This document shows, in pieces, positions 35,381-46,282 of a stretch of 64,000 nucleotides of DNA (position 1 is its first letter; each line of letters begins with the position of its first letter). Made by a program: the position numbers and the translations under genes. The stretch is from contig CM064732.1 of the NCBI GenBank assembly GCA_032717465.1, positions 18,825,139 to 18,889,138 on the forward strand, given 5' to 3'. The notes beneath the pieces were generated by a model. The model did no database searches. It had not been told where the DNA came from and saw only the letters and a list, made by a program, of their open reading frames with translations. Source of the stretch: Coenobita brevimanus (taxonomy: Eukaryota; Arthropoda; Malacostraca; Decapoda; Coenobitidae).

Positions 35381-35919
35381 TCCATCCATCCATCCATCCA
35401 TCATCCAATCCTACATTGCCCCATGAGGAGCGTAGGAGCTCGGGGCTAGGTAGATGGTCTCGAAATCTAAGATGAGAGTGACCAGCCTCACTCATCCCGA
35501 GTGGCATCACATGAGCAATCAACCTCAACCATCCCTTGGATATAAACCTTCACCGGCTCAATCCGATTGGAGAGCAATAATTACCCACTAAACCACCAGG
35601 CGCTAAAATTTGGTTATATGGTTACCACCCAGCGTAGTAAATGATTTCCTGGTGTACAGGAAACCATTTGGCTTGTCACTCAGTGTAGAGTCACCCACAG
35701 GCAGAAGGAAGAGGAAAGAATGAAGGAAAGAAAGACAGAAGAGGGAGTGTAAAGTTACCCGCAAGCAGAAGGACAAGGAAAGAGTGAAGGAAAGGAAGAC
35801 AGAAGACGATGGAAGGAGAGAAAGATGGAGGAAAGGGCAGACATCCGACAGCAGCTCTACATCGAGTGAGTGGATGGTGAGCGCCCCCACCTACCACAAA
35901 GCGCCTCCACCTACCTCAA

Positions 35920-35920
<1 letters not shown>
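35381..35920 (-). mobile_element. Composite SINE, minus strand, with (GGAT)n tail
   Basis: Read on the minus strand: two GGTAGGTGG(A/G)GGCGCT heads (35920-35870); a C/T-rich body containing two related CTTTCCTTC blocks; GAGTGACAAGCCAAATGG with TTTCCTGTACACCAGG; then a tRNA-like block GCGCCTGGTGGTTTAGTGGG (35604-35585); GAGTGAGGCTGGTCAC; and a (GGAT)n tail (35381-35403). The first half matches the SINE at 52228-52598 and the second half the copy at 27408-27640, so it joins blocks of both. It is flanked on both sides by (TA)n. Confidence 0.7.

Positions 35921-35998
<78 letters not shown>
35921..35998. repeat. (TA)n microsatellite
   Basis: About 77 bp of perfect TA at the 5' end of the composite SINE. 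Together with the array at 35277-35361 it brackets the element. Confidence 0.95.
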
Positions 35999-35999
<1 letters not shown>

Positions 36000-36319
36000 T
36001 GTAATACATCAAGTCCATGTTATATATATGAACTGGCTTTAGAGGAAGAACTATGGTAAATTTCTGCACTGTCCTTTCCTCGCCCTTCCTGGGAAGACAA
36101 GGATTGGTTAGGTAACTCATGGGAAATGTAATTTTGACGAGGCCTGGTGTAACAATATATACAAGTACACTAGACTCACGAATAAATCGCAACAGTGATG
36201 ATCCATTTTCCCATACCAAAGAATGGCCGAGGCACTACATTCGTCAAGGACTGAGGAGGAGGAAGAGGAGAAGGAGAAAGTAGAGGAAATGCTTTTCAGA
36301 GAACGCGTTTTTCGGCAAA

Positions 36320-37000
36320 TGGAAGAGCCCAGGTTGGCCTCCTAGGAAGCGAAAATTTGCATATCAGTTGAGCCCCACAAACACCAGCTTTTTGGCAGTG
36401 TGGGTCCCGTGGGCCTCTTTTCATGGGGAAGGATATGGTCCCTGTAGGTCCCAGTCAATGCTGGAATGCATGGACATGGATTTAACGTAGGAAAACAAAA
36501 TTTTGCACGGTGCTAGACCTCCATCCAGACTATGTTTTAGGCAGGCTAAAACTCCCCTTCCTTTTCAGGAGGAGAATCAGTCCCGAGGATGGGGAAGAAG
36601 GAAGGAAACAGAGTGAGATTTATTACATAGTTGCATAATATTATGCATAATGGTAGACCTCCACCCAGAATAACTTTTGGACATGGTAGTACCGGGTAAC
36701 CCCGATGGCCGTCCTCGTGAGGTTCCGCATAACTCTGGTATGCATGGCCATATTTGTATTACCAAGGAACGCGATCTCTTGCAGTGTTGTGCATTTCCAC
36801 CCAGTCTGGAAATTAGGCAGAGTGGAACCTCCATGGAGCAACCTCTGCCATGGAGTATCTTCTTTGGAATGGGGCAATGTAGTTTTGTTCTGCTTGCCAA
36901 AACGTTTCTTGAATCTGACGACCACATTTAGGGATTTGATTCTAGGAACGCCAAGGGATTTTCTTAATCCTAAAAGTTCTGTAGGGCACAAGGGGTTGAA
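36320..37000. repeat. Degenerate ~275-bp tandem repeat
   Basis: CTGGAATGCATGGACAT (36461) and CTGGTATGCATGGCCAT (36735) are followed in parallel by CCTCCATCCAGACT-like and TTCCACCCAGTCTGG-like blocks and a TTAGGCAG motif. Two strongly diverged units are visible. The frames on both strands are shadows. Confidence 0.45.
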
Positions 37001-37239
37001 TGTAACTATAGTACTTTTAGTTTACAAATCCTGGATATTAATTTTAATGTGAAAAACAACCTTAACCCAGAACATAGATTCAAAACTAAAAAGATTTAAT
37101 AGTAATTAAATGCCGAGAACTCGGGCTCTGAGCTGTTGACGCAAAGCATCGCTCGATATGCCTCCACCAAGTCTTGCGCACAGACTCGTCTTACATCCTC
37201 CATGACAGGGTTCATTGTGGGATGAAATGAGACTAAAGA

Positions 37240-37736
37240 TAAACTAAGTCAACATCATTTGACCATCATCACTTCATACTGGATCACTGGCAAATGTTTG
37301 GTTGAAATCCTTCGAGGGGTTCAGGAGATAGTGCGCCCACACCCATATGACCTTAACCTTTGACCCACTGAACTTGCTGACCCAGTCACTTCATCGGCCC
37401 ATCATACTGTCTCACTGACAAAAGCTTGGTCGAAATTAGTTGTGGAGTTCAGGAGATATCGCGCCCACAAAGATAAATTGAAGTCAACACCATATGACCT
37501 TGGCCTAGCTGATCCAATCAGTACATTATCTACTACCGCACATTTGAAAAAAGTTTGGTTGAAATCCGTCGAAGGGTTCAAGAGATATCGCACCCACAGA
37601 AGTGTTACGGACAAACAGACCCACGCATGCATCCACGGAAGGACAGGCCTATCACTTAATGCCTCCTTCATCATAGATGGGCGGAGGTATAATGAACAAT
37701 ATCATAACACTGGTATTGATTGTTCAGTACTGAAGA

Positions 37737-37740
<4 letters not shown>
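37240..37740. repeat. Dispersed 'GACCTT' repeat with internal near-duplications
   Basis: Three successive blocks carry GGTTGAAATC(C) (once GGTCGAAATT), TTCAGGAGATA(T/G)-like and CGC(A/G)CCCAC phrases (near 37300, 37430 and 37560), with ATATGACCTT(A/G)(A/G)CCT between them. It ends GACAAACAGACCCACGC... GGGCGGAGGTATAAT. The layout parallels 16560-17330 and 53190-53660. Confidence 0.6.
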
Positions 37741-37808
<68 letters not shown>

Positions 37809-37812
37809 GCAC

Positions 37813-37846
<34 letters not shown>
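37739..37846. repeat. (AC)n and (GA)n microsatellites
   Basis: (AC)n at 37739-37804 and (GA)n at 37818-37846, separated by 13 bp. Confidence 0.95.
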
Positions 37847-37848
<2 letters not shown>

Positions 37849-38346
37849 TCCAAGAATTTTTTTTTAGCAAGATACATCTAATCAGGCGATCATGCTTGAA
37901 AACGTACACCAAACGTCAGATTTCTAACTAATGAGGAATGCCAGTAATATACAATTAATACCAATCATGTTACAATTAGCTGTTAGGAGTTAGCAGTGTG
38001 TAACAGGCGTCAGTACGACTTTGAAGAGAAGATGAAATGTCATCATCATTATCAAGCTTGATTTTTTTTTTTTTATCATTCTTTTACTAGGCCTCTCACT
38101 TACTCAGTATTATCTCATTCAGTAAGATGACACATTCTTTACTTGCTAATACTGAATGACTATTCAGCTTACGAGAGATATGCCAGGTGATTATAATCAG
38201 TTTACAAGAGGCAGTCCAGGAGATTTTATTTAGTTTCTGAGCAACTTGACAGACAGTTGTGTTCAACTTATCCGAGAATTTTCAAGTAAGAAAGGTTAAA
38301 TACAGTTTTCATTAACCCGTTTCTGACCTGAGGCTCCATCTAAGCC

Positions 38347-38834
38347 AGGGTTTTTAACCTTCATTGGGTCGCACCCCCATTATCATTGGTTCACATACTC
38401 ACACTCCCTCCTTGCCTTGGTCAAAATATCCACGCCCCTCCCCCCCCTACTTCTGCCATCACCTGACTCTAAAACTTATTTCAAAATTATTCTTGTTTTT
38501 GCCGAAGCTTCAGATGGACGTTAACCGTCTTGAATACAGGTTAAATTAGCCCTTCTCTTGCAGTTCATTGTCTCCATTCTCGAGGGATGGGGGAGTAAGT
38601 TAAGAAACGTGGATATTTTAACTGGCGTTTGGTCTGTCTTGCAATAGAAGTCTTATTGGTGTTTTTTTCTTCTTTTTTCGGAAAGACCAAATAAGAGAGG
38701 GAGAAAAGCAAGAAGAATAACAGGGAACAGGCATGAAGGAATGAAACCAACTTATCACACGAGTGCAAGAAAAAAAAGTGCTTTGAAGGCTGAAACAGAG
38801 AGAAATATTTAATATAAATCAATAGTTCAACGTG

Positions 38835-38917
<83 letters not shown>

Positions 38918-39012
38918 TTCAAGTCTACTAATTTTTCTCTCTGTCACGCCCCCTTTAGAAATTACTCACGTTCCCCTAGTGGGGGCGCCCCCCCCAGGTT
39001 GAGAACCACTAT
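38347..39012. mobile_element. hAT-type non-autonomous DNA transposon (~666 bp)
   Basis: The left end reads AGGGTTTTTAACCTTCATTG. The right end, reverse-complemented, reads AGTGGTTCTCAACCTGGGG. Both are variants of the hAT terminal inverted repeat CAGTGGTTCTCAACC. The 8-bp direct repeat TCTAAGCC lies exactly outside each end (38339-38346 and 39013-39020), the TSD length known for hAT elements. The interior has no transposase frame. It includes C-rich subterminal segments and an (AC)n array (38838-38914). Confidence 0.85.
38838..38914. repeat. (AC)n microsatellite inside the hAT-type element
   Basis: A perfect AC array of about 77 bp near the right end of the transposon. Confidence 0.95.
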
Positions 39013-39134
39013 TCTAAGCCAAACGAATAATCTGTCAGTGGCAAGATTTACATGCAAAGGACAGCATTTCACAAACGTGGTTAAGCGCATAACCGCGACA
39101 TTATGACAAATCAGGACTTACTCAGTGAAACAAA

Positions 39135-39135
<1 letters not shown>

Positions 39136-39171
<36 letters not shown>
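39136..39171. repeat. (GA)n microsatellite
   Basis: A perfect GA array, followed by GATACAGAT-type degenerate sequence up to about 39350. Confidence 0.9.
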
Positions 39172-39178
<7 letters not shown>

Positions 39179-40564
39179 CGTCAATGGTGCAGGTACTGAT
39201 TCAGATATGGATATAAATACAGATTTAGACACAGGTAATAATAACAGGTGCATGTATAGATACAGAGACTGTACAAGTACAGAAATGTAGATACATTTAC
39301 AGAAACTGATACAGTACAGATAGGGTTGCAGATACTGAGAGGGATACGGGCTGAGATATAAATACGAATACATAATCAGCAAGTCTCTTGTATGCTGCTT
39401 GAATACAGGGGATGAGTAGATTTCTAAACTGTTATGAGGGTATAATGACTCAAAACATATTATTCGTGCTGGGTTTCAGAGACTACAGATATATTTTCAG
39501 AACCAGTAATCTTTAAAATATCCAACAACTCCTCTGATAACTCTGATTTAAAGTTTTTATTGCAATGACATCTGTGTAACATTGTCTCGTCTAAAATGCA
39601 GGATGGTATCATATTCAGCAACGTGTCCTATATCGTTGCGTGAGATTCAGCCTGTTTGTGTGTCTGTAGTAGTTGTTCCCTAGGCAGTCTGGCCGAACTT
39701 TATTACTGTGTGCTTTAACTTCTAGGGTATTTGTTGGATTTGAATGAAACTTGCCAAGTGAGTTTGTCAGGTTACGGGGAAGATATTCCAATATAAATAG
39801 CTTTCCAACCATGAGCCTAGGGGAAGGGGGGTCAGCCTTTCTCATCGTATAAAAATAGTGAAAGAGGAACATATATGACTTCAATATTTGAGTTCAGATA
39901 GCAACAATGGACTCTTATCTATAATTAGATGTTTGGAGAGTGTGAACCCCCCTCCCGACGACTCTTGAGGGGTCAGCCCCTTTCAAAAATTAAATCTAAC
40001 AGGAATAGAAGAAAGTGAGCACATGGATTCCAAAGAAATTTATGAGATCAGTTTGTCTGGTTTCTTGGCAATACCTTCACTATATAATATTTTCTACCAT
40101 TATTTGTAAGAAGGTCAATCCCCCTCCAAGACATATAGAGATTACAAAATAAGGAAAGGAGGACAGATATGACTTTGATATCTTATTACATTTGTACAAT
40201 TAACGTTTATCCGTAATGCAATATTGTGGAGCATAACCCCCCAATGATTCTTGCAGGGTCATCCTCTCCCAAAAGTGAAAACTATCAGAAACAATGGGAA
40301 AAATTGAATGAAACCACAGATGAGTTTGTTTTCCACTATCTAAAATTTTTCAGTGAGAATTTTTACTGGGGTGAGCCCCTTCATCAAATTAAAAATTCTC
40401 AGGAAGTGACAGGAAGGCACATATAATTTTGATATCTAAATATTTTGTACACAATGGATTCCCATTCGTAATGCGATATTTGGGAAGTGTGAGCCTCCGA
40501 TGATTCTTGGGGGTCAGCCCTCTCTGAGAAATAAAAACAAACACAAACTAGAAAGCACTCAGAA

Positions 40565-40775
40565 AGCGCATACCTCCGCCAATGCCATCGCAGGATCCGG
40601 ATCTGACCAAAAATTTAATCAGTTCTTTCTTGGCCCATGGCCCACCGTTCGTCAAAATTTCATTGAAATTCATTCAGAACTTTTGCAGGTATCGTGTAGA
40701 CAAACAAACAAATAAACAGACAAACATAAGGAAATGCATAACCTCCTCCAACCTCGTTGGTGCTGGTAATAAGGG
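40565..40775. repeat. Dispersed GGATCCGGATCTGACC...CAAACAGAC repeat
   Basis: GGATCCGGATCTGACC, CTTGGCCCATGGCCCACC, a CAAAATTTCATTGAAATTCA block, CAAACAAACAAATAAACAGAC and AACCTCCTCCAACC occur in order. From memory this matches a short repeat seen in many aquatic animal genomes; the match is not verified. It is inserted between satellite monomers. Confidence 0.55.
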
Positions 40776-40979
40776 AAAGTGAACATATGAATATCAACTA
40801 AGCTTCTCAGTTTAATCTGAGTTCATGATAATGTCTTCCACTATATAAACAAGAAGCGATGCCTAGGCACAGCAAACCCGTCCCCGGCAGTCATTTTAGT
40901 GCTGACGTATAAACAAAATATGATATCTAGTCAGAGATGTCACATATCAGATTTAGAGTAAACTGGGTGAAAATTGAAA

Positions 40980-41293
40980 ATTTTATGTCCATTTGAAATT
41001 TTAGGCCCGACCCACCTGACACTGACCCTCCTACCGCTAACTGGGGGATGTAATGAGGCATGTTATAGGATGTAAAATTGAAGATGCACCTTTATGTTTT
41101 GGTTTCATGTCGATTTGACGAATTTCAAAGGAGTTATGACGAAAAAACTATTTTGAAAAGTATTATGGGGGGCCTACAGCCTAGGCCTTGGCCCAATTCG
41201 GCCCAAAATTTAAACAGGTGACCAGAAGGCCATAGCCCATCATCCATGTAATTTTAGCTAAAATCGCACCAGCAGTTTTCGCGTAAAGTTGTT

Positions 41294-41355
<62 letters not shown>

Positions 41356-41450
41356 GGCAGACAGACAGACAGACAAGCATACAAACAGATAAACCGAGTG
41401 AAAACAATACTCATCCCCAAGCCCCTCCGGGACGGGCACGGATAAATATC
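40980..41450. repeat. Dispersed repeat with internal (GA)n and (GACA)n
   Basis: A block ending AAATCGCACCAGCAGTTTTC then GCGTAAAGTTGTTAACAGA runs into (GA)n (41299-41329), (CAGA)n (41330-41374) and CCCCAAGCCCCTCCGGGACG. The layout parallels 40565-40775: conserved phrase, then a tetranucleotide with CAGAC units, then a C-rich end. It is probably a related repeat whose internal CAGA stretch expanded. Confidence 0.5.
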
Positions 41451-42039
41451 TCACAATTTTTTTTTAGGAGGTCAGCCTCCTCCAAAAATTATAAAGGATT
41501 CAAGATAGGGGAAGGAGGGTTGATATAGCTTTGGTATCTTAGTACATGCTGTATAAGGGACACACATCCATAATGCAATTTTTGGGAAGCGTGAATCCCC
41601 CAGTGACTCTTCGGGGGTCAGGTTTCCTCCCAAAAATAACAATGATCTGAAATAAGGGAAAGATCTGAATTAGACTTCCGAGATGAATAATTCGTCTCGT
41701 TACTCCCAGGATCTTCCACTACAGACAACTTTCCAACCATGATTTTCAAAGAAGTCAGTCCCCCTCACCTAATAAACTTTTTTCAGTGAGTGAAAGGAGT
41801 GCATATGTCTTTGATATCTTAGTACATGTTGTACAATGAACTCTCATCAGTAATGCGATATTTGGGGAGCATGACCCTCCCAGTGATGCTTGTGAGGTCG
41901 GCCTTCCTCCCCAAAATTTAAATGATCAGAAATAGGGCAAAATGAGCAAATGAATTTCAACGAAATTAGCATACATATCGCAAGCTTGGGTATGCAGTTT
42001 CCATGTTTTCTCTGAATGCAGCAGCAGTAACTGCATATC

Positions 42040-43290
42040 AACTTTATTCTAGGTAGTACAAGGGGATTTAATTAAACTAAAGGGTGCATCGCTTTCTTTG
42101 CCAAAATGTTTTTGTTGTTCCTTTTTTTTTTTTTTTTGTACGGCATGGCCTGGCCATTCTAGAATTCATTAGGCACGTGAAAAATATACGTTTTTAATCA
42201 CACAATATTTGCGAGGAAAACTGAAAATACATTAAAATGAATAATGGGAATATGTGGGAGTTTACTGGAATGAAGTCCGTCGAGTACCTGTTATCAGAAA
42301 TTTATGTGAAAAGGATACACAGAAGAGTTATGACAAAGGGATATTTAAGATTGTATGTGTGTGAGGCTAATAAAGGTGTGTAGTTTACCGGGGAGTTTTG
42401 AGGGTCTGAGGTTAGTGAAGGAAGGGATCTGCTGTGTGCTTTGTGAATGCTTTGTGTCCAGTGCGATGGCCTCTACTGGGTGTTGTCATTGTAAGTTCCT
42501 TCGACTGCAGGGTACCAAATATACGAGAAGATCCTGAATACGGGGCCTATGACTGACCACACTGGTCCTGGTAGTATACTGATATGGTGCCGTAATACGG
42601 GCTGACATGATGTGCTCTCTTCTATGGTGAAGCACAACGATGCATGTGGCCCTTTCTTGTGTCCCGATATAGACTGAAACTATACTGCTCCTGCATCTGA
42701 AATGGGAATGAAAAGAGCCAGTTGAACTGGCCCCTTGCAAGCTCTGGGCTACAAGGAATCTCAAGATATCAGCATTGATATTTGTCGTGGTACCAGGACA
42801 AACTGACCATTAGAAACAAGAAAATATCATGTGAAAGTTGCATTAACGTATTGTCGAGTACTTCCTGAGGATAATTCGATATCGATGACCGGCCTCAATT
42901 TTTCTCAACGTTTGAGAAATTGATATTATTATTCCTTTTTTACTGTTAAATCAAAGCAGATGAAAGTTCAACAAGTACTTGATAATATTGTAGGCTTTCT
43001 CATATGATACGAATATTTATACTACCGGTATTTCATACACGATTTATCTTGATACTACGAACATTATTAGTGTTTATATTTTGAACTTCCTTTTAGGCCA
43101 AAAATAGCAGATGGTCAATTGTTACCCTCTGAGTTAAGGGACTCGAAGAGAGTACTCACCTTGATCTTTGGGAAAATAAGGCCAAGTCAGATAGCCTACC
43201 CTCGTCTTACTCTGCTTTCCGTCCACTACATTCTTCATCGTCACAGTTATTTTGAGCTTGGTGGCACCAACATTGTTGACTCAGGTTAAA
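42040..43290. other. No gene recognised
   Basis: Unique-looking sequence with a T run near 42122 and short frames only. No repeat structure was noticed. Confidence 0.5.
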
Positions 43291-43305
43291 GATGACCTCT
43301 CTCAG

Positions 43306-43475
43306 CGAAGAATTTAAGGAAACAGCGTGAAAGGGTGGAAACTAAAGGAGGGTCTGGTGGTAGCAGTGCTTCCGTGATCACGGTCGGAATTGTTGGCACA
43401 CCGCGGGATAAAAGACCACGCTTGGGCCGGGACGAGTTTAGAGTTGAGGAGTCGCTCAGGGGGCAGGAGAAATAG
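43306..43475 (+). other. Candidate terminal coding exon (weak)
   Basis: A pyrimidine-rich stretch ending in AG (43297-43305) precedes an open frame of about 56 codons: KNLRKQRERVETKGGSGGSS then ASVITVGIVGTPRDKRPRLG, ending with a TAG at 43473-43475. Residue usage is mixed and non-repetitive, unlike the low-complexity frames around it. No upstream exon, family or promoter was recognised, so this is a suggestion only; a chance frame is as likely. Confidence 0.2.
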
Positions 43476-43500
43476 GGAAGACCAGGGAGGGATGATTTGA

Positions 43501-43605
<105 letters not shown>

Positions 43606-44306
43606 GGAGGGAGATAAGTTGAGAGATGATGTGGAAGTAGAAAAAAAAAAAAGATGTAAATAATTGTTTTGAAAGATTCGTACCGCTAGGACGGGGAAAG
43701 ACAATGGAGTGAGAACTGGAAGGAAATATGTAAGAGAAGAGAGAATGAAGGAGGACTGAAGAGGACTGAGGAGAGAAAGGCAAGAGAACTTTAAGGAATG
43801 CACACACAAAAAAAGCGAGAATAAGTAAGGGCATTATCCTGAAATGCAGCTAAAATTGGCGGTGAGGATGTAATGGAAGAGGAGAGAGGAAGAGATGGAG
43901 ATGAACGAGGGAGGTGAGGTGAAAGGCGAACAGGGATAAGAAAAGGAGAAAACTGGAGATGGTGACAAGAAGCAGAAAAGAGAAGAGAACAGAGAGAAAA
44001 CAGCGAAGGAATTTGTACTAGCAGAATGAGAGATGAGGAGGAAGAGAAAAAAAAGGAGAGCATAGGAAAGGCCAGGGAAAGGAAAGATGTGAAGAATGAA
44101 TCAAGAAGGAATAAAAAAAGCATGACAGGGTTGAGGAAAAGAGTCTTGTGCTGAAATGAGGCTTAAGAGTATAGCTGCGATGGAGGGGAGGAAGAGGAGG
44201 TTAAACGGGGAGAGGTGAATGGGGGAGGTGAAGAGAGGAAAATGAAAACATGAAAAGAGACGGAAACATTATTGTAGAGGGATGAGATGGATAGGGTTAA
44301 GGAAGG

Positions 44307-44311
<5 letters not shown>

Positions 44312-44378
<67 letters not shown>
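44312..44378. repeat. (GA)n microsatellite
   Basis: About 67 bp of GA. The equivalent position in the second duplicated unit is (GA)n at 49065-49128, so the array predates the duplication. Confidence 0.95.
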
Positions 44379-44383
<5 letters not shown>

Positions 44384-45343
44384 GAAAAGATGTGGGTAGA
44401 AAAAAAGAGTGCTGCAAGAAGAGAAAAAATAAAGAGGGATACAAAGAGGCTGACTCATTATGAAAAGAAGGGAGAGTCAGAAAGGAAAGAGAGAGTAGGA
44501 GAAGAATGTAAGGAATACGAAAACAGACAGAGGGAGGATGGAACGGGAGTAGGATGAATGAAGCAGCATACTAGGGAGAGAGAGGAGAGGCAGAGGAGGA
44601 GAAATTAGGGTGAATGAAAAAAATAAGAAAGAGAGGGATGTGAGGAAAGAGACAGAGGGAGGACTGGACAAGAATGCAGTGAGAAAAAAGGGATTACACA
44701 TAACGATCGGAAGTGAAAGGCTGAGGGTGAGGAAGGATTGGAGGTGACTGACAGGCTGAGGAGAGACAAAGAAGAAAGAATGCACAGGAATGAAAAAAGT
44801 AAGAAAGACTGACGTATTAATGAGAGAGAAAGGAGAGGTGGATAAGTGAGGAAAGAATGGAGGTGAATAATAGGGGAGAGGAAAAAAAACAGATAAAAGA
44901 ATGAAAAACGTGTGAAAATGATAAGATAAAGGAATGACAAGGGAAAAAAAAAAAAAGACGAACCTTGTACCATGATGAGGCTCAAGTTGGCAGTGAGGAG
45001 GTAGGAGAGGTGTGGCGAAAGGGGGAGGGAGGGAGGGAGGGAGGAGGGGAGGTGAATAAGTGAAGGAAGGCATGGGAAGGAGGTGGAAATGAACAGAAAT
45101 GACGGAAGGATAAGACTGGCTGGCACATAAGGAAGAAAGGGGAGAGTAGAAGTGAAGAAGGAATGCACGATAAGGAAAGATATGAGGAAGTGATAAAGAA
45201 GCATGAAGGAGACGGAAAGAATAGAAAAAAGAAAGGATGAAAAGAGAACAGGAACACGGCATATCAAGGAAATAGGAGAGGTAGGAATGGAGATGATGAA
45301 ACTAGGTGAGAATCAGAAAGATAAAGGAGTGAAATATGTATGT

Positions 45344-45348
<5 letters not shown>

Positions 45349-45434
<86 letters not shown>
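45349..45434. repeat. (GT)n-(GA)n compound microsatellite
   Basis: GT (45349-45391) then GA (45392-45434). The equivalent position in the second unit (50523-50578) has only GA, so the GT part was gained or lost after duplication. Confidence 0.95.
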
Positions 45435-45439
<5 letters not shown>

Positions 45440-46059
45440 AAAGGGTAAATCTTTACAGAAAAGTGCCGAGAATAAAGAGAACATAATGCAAAAATCTGTA
45501 CTAGTGCAATGGGTTATGCAGTGGATGGAGGGAGTAAAGGAGATGCATGAGAAAAACAAGGAGAAAGAGAGTAGTGATGCAAGAATAATAAACTACTAAG
45601 GAATATGAAAAGCATGGCCGGGTTAAAAGAAGAGTCTTGTGTTGAAGTGTGCTTTAAGAGTGAGGCCACAATGGAGGAGGGGGGGGGAAGAGGAACGTGG
45701 TGAGGTGAGTGAGGGAGGCCAAGACAGAAAGAAGAAAATGAAAAGAGGCAAAGAGACGGATACATATGGCAAAAAAGAGGTAGAACTCAAGAAGGGATGA
45801 AGATGAATGACGGGGGTAGTGATGAACTCGTAAAAAGAATGACCAGAAAAGAAAATGATGAGGAAGGGAAAAGACGGAGGAAAGAACAGGAAAGAAAAGA
45901 TGATTAATCAGTGGCTGGCACATTAAGAAAAATGAAGAGAGACAGAAAAGGGAGAAAGAGCCGGAGGGACGGAGGGGAATGATAGGGATGGGAAAAGACA
46001 TGGAAGTATGAAAGAAAAGGAGTGGAAAACACAAAGAGAAGGTAACACATTAATTTGAG

Positions 46060-46070
46060 AAGGGAGAGGT
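46060..46070. repeat. LINE A target-site duplication, 3'-side copy
   Basis: AAGGGAGAGGT, identical to 48858-48868 at the other end of the element. Confidence 0.85.
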
Positions 46071-46282
46071 CTATCTATCTATCTATTGCCAGACGCCTCA
46101 ATCCCGTACGGGGTGACCACAAACAAATCTCCTTCACGTCGCCCTGACCCCCGCCATTTCACTGCCCTGCTCCCAACTCTCACCCCCCTCTCTCATATAC
46201 CTCTCCACTCCATTTCTCCATCTCATCCTCGGCCTCCCCCTCCCTCTCACACCCTCCACCTCACTCACATACACTCTCTTCG

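Larger units (their letters stand above)
39610..42030. repeat. Satellite-like tandem array, ~250-300 bp monomers, five copies
   Basis: Each monomer carries a TATGACTTTGATATCTTA-like block, a GTACA..(G/C)..C..CATC..TAATGCGATATTTGGG block, CCCC(C)A(G)TGA(T/C)TCTTG and GGGTCAGCCC(C/T). The block starts at about 39872, 40169, 40421, 41525 and 41811. The gap between the third and fourth copies holds other repeats (40565-40775 and about 40980-41450). A second, weaker marker (TTTCCAACCATGA at about 39802 and 41731) repeats in register. No coding content. Confidence 0.8.
43780..46059. repeat. Purine-rich segmental tandem duplication, first unit and older partial copy
   Basis: The main unit runs from about 44180. 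Landmarks matched in the second unit are GGCTGACT(C/T)ATTA (44449 and 49211), ACCTTGTACC(A/G)TGATGAGGC (44963 and about 50150), AAGAGTCTTGTGTTGAA (about 45625 and 50772) and AACACATTA (46044 and 51168). An older, more diverged copy of the AAGAGTCTTGTGCTGAAATG block lies at about 44140. After removing the inserted retroelements the period is about 1.95 kb. The plus strand is A/G-rich throughout, with (GA)n at 44312-44378 and (TG)n-(GA)n at 45349-45434. Confidence 0.8.

Noticed and set aside
36577..37052. Overlapping 115-116 codon frames on both strands
   Set aside because: They overlap on both strands within a degenerate tandem repeat. No family signature.
39872..41921. CRISPR-like regularly spaced repeats
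   Set aside because: Repeats and 'spacers' are both parts of one diverged ~250-300 bp monomer. The genome is eukaryotic and there are no cas genes.
44477..45262. 261-codon and overlapping 220-codon minus frames
   Set aside because: Same purine-tract artefact. Several overlapping frames are open at once, as low stop density predicts.
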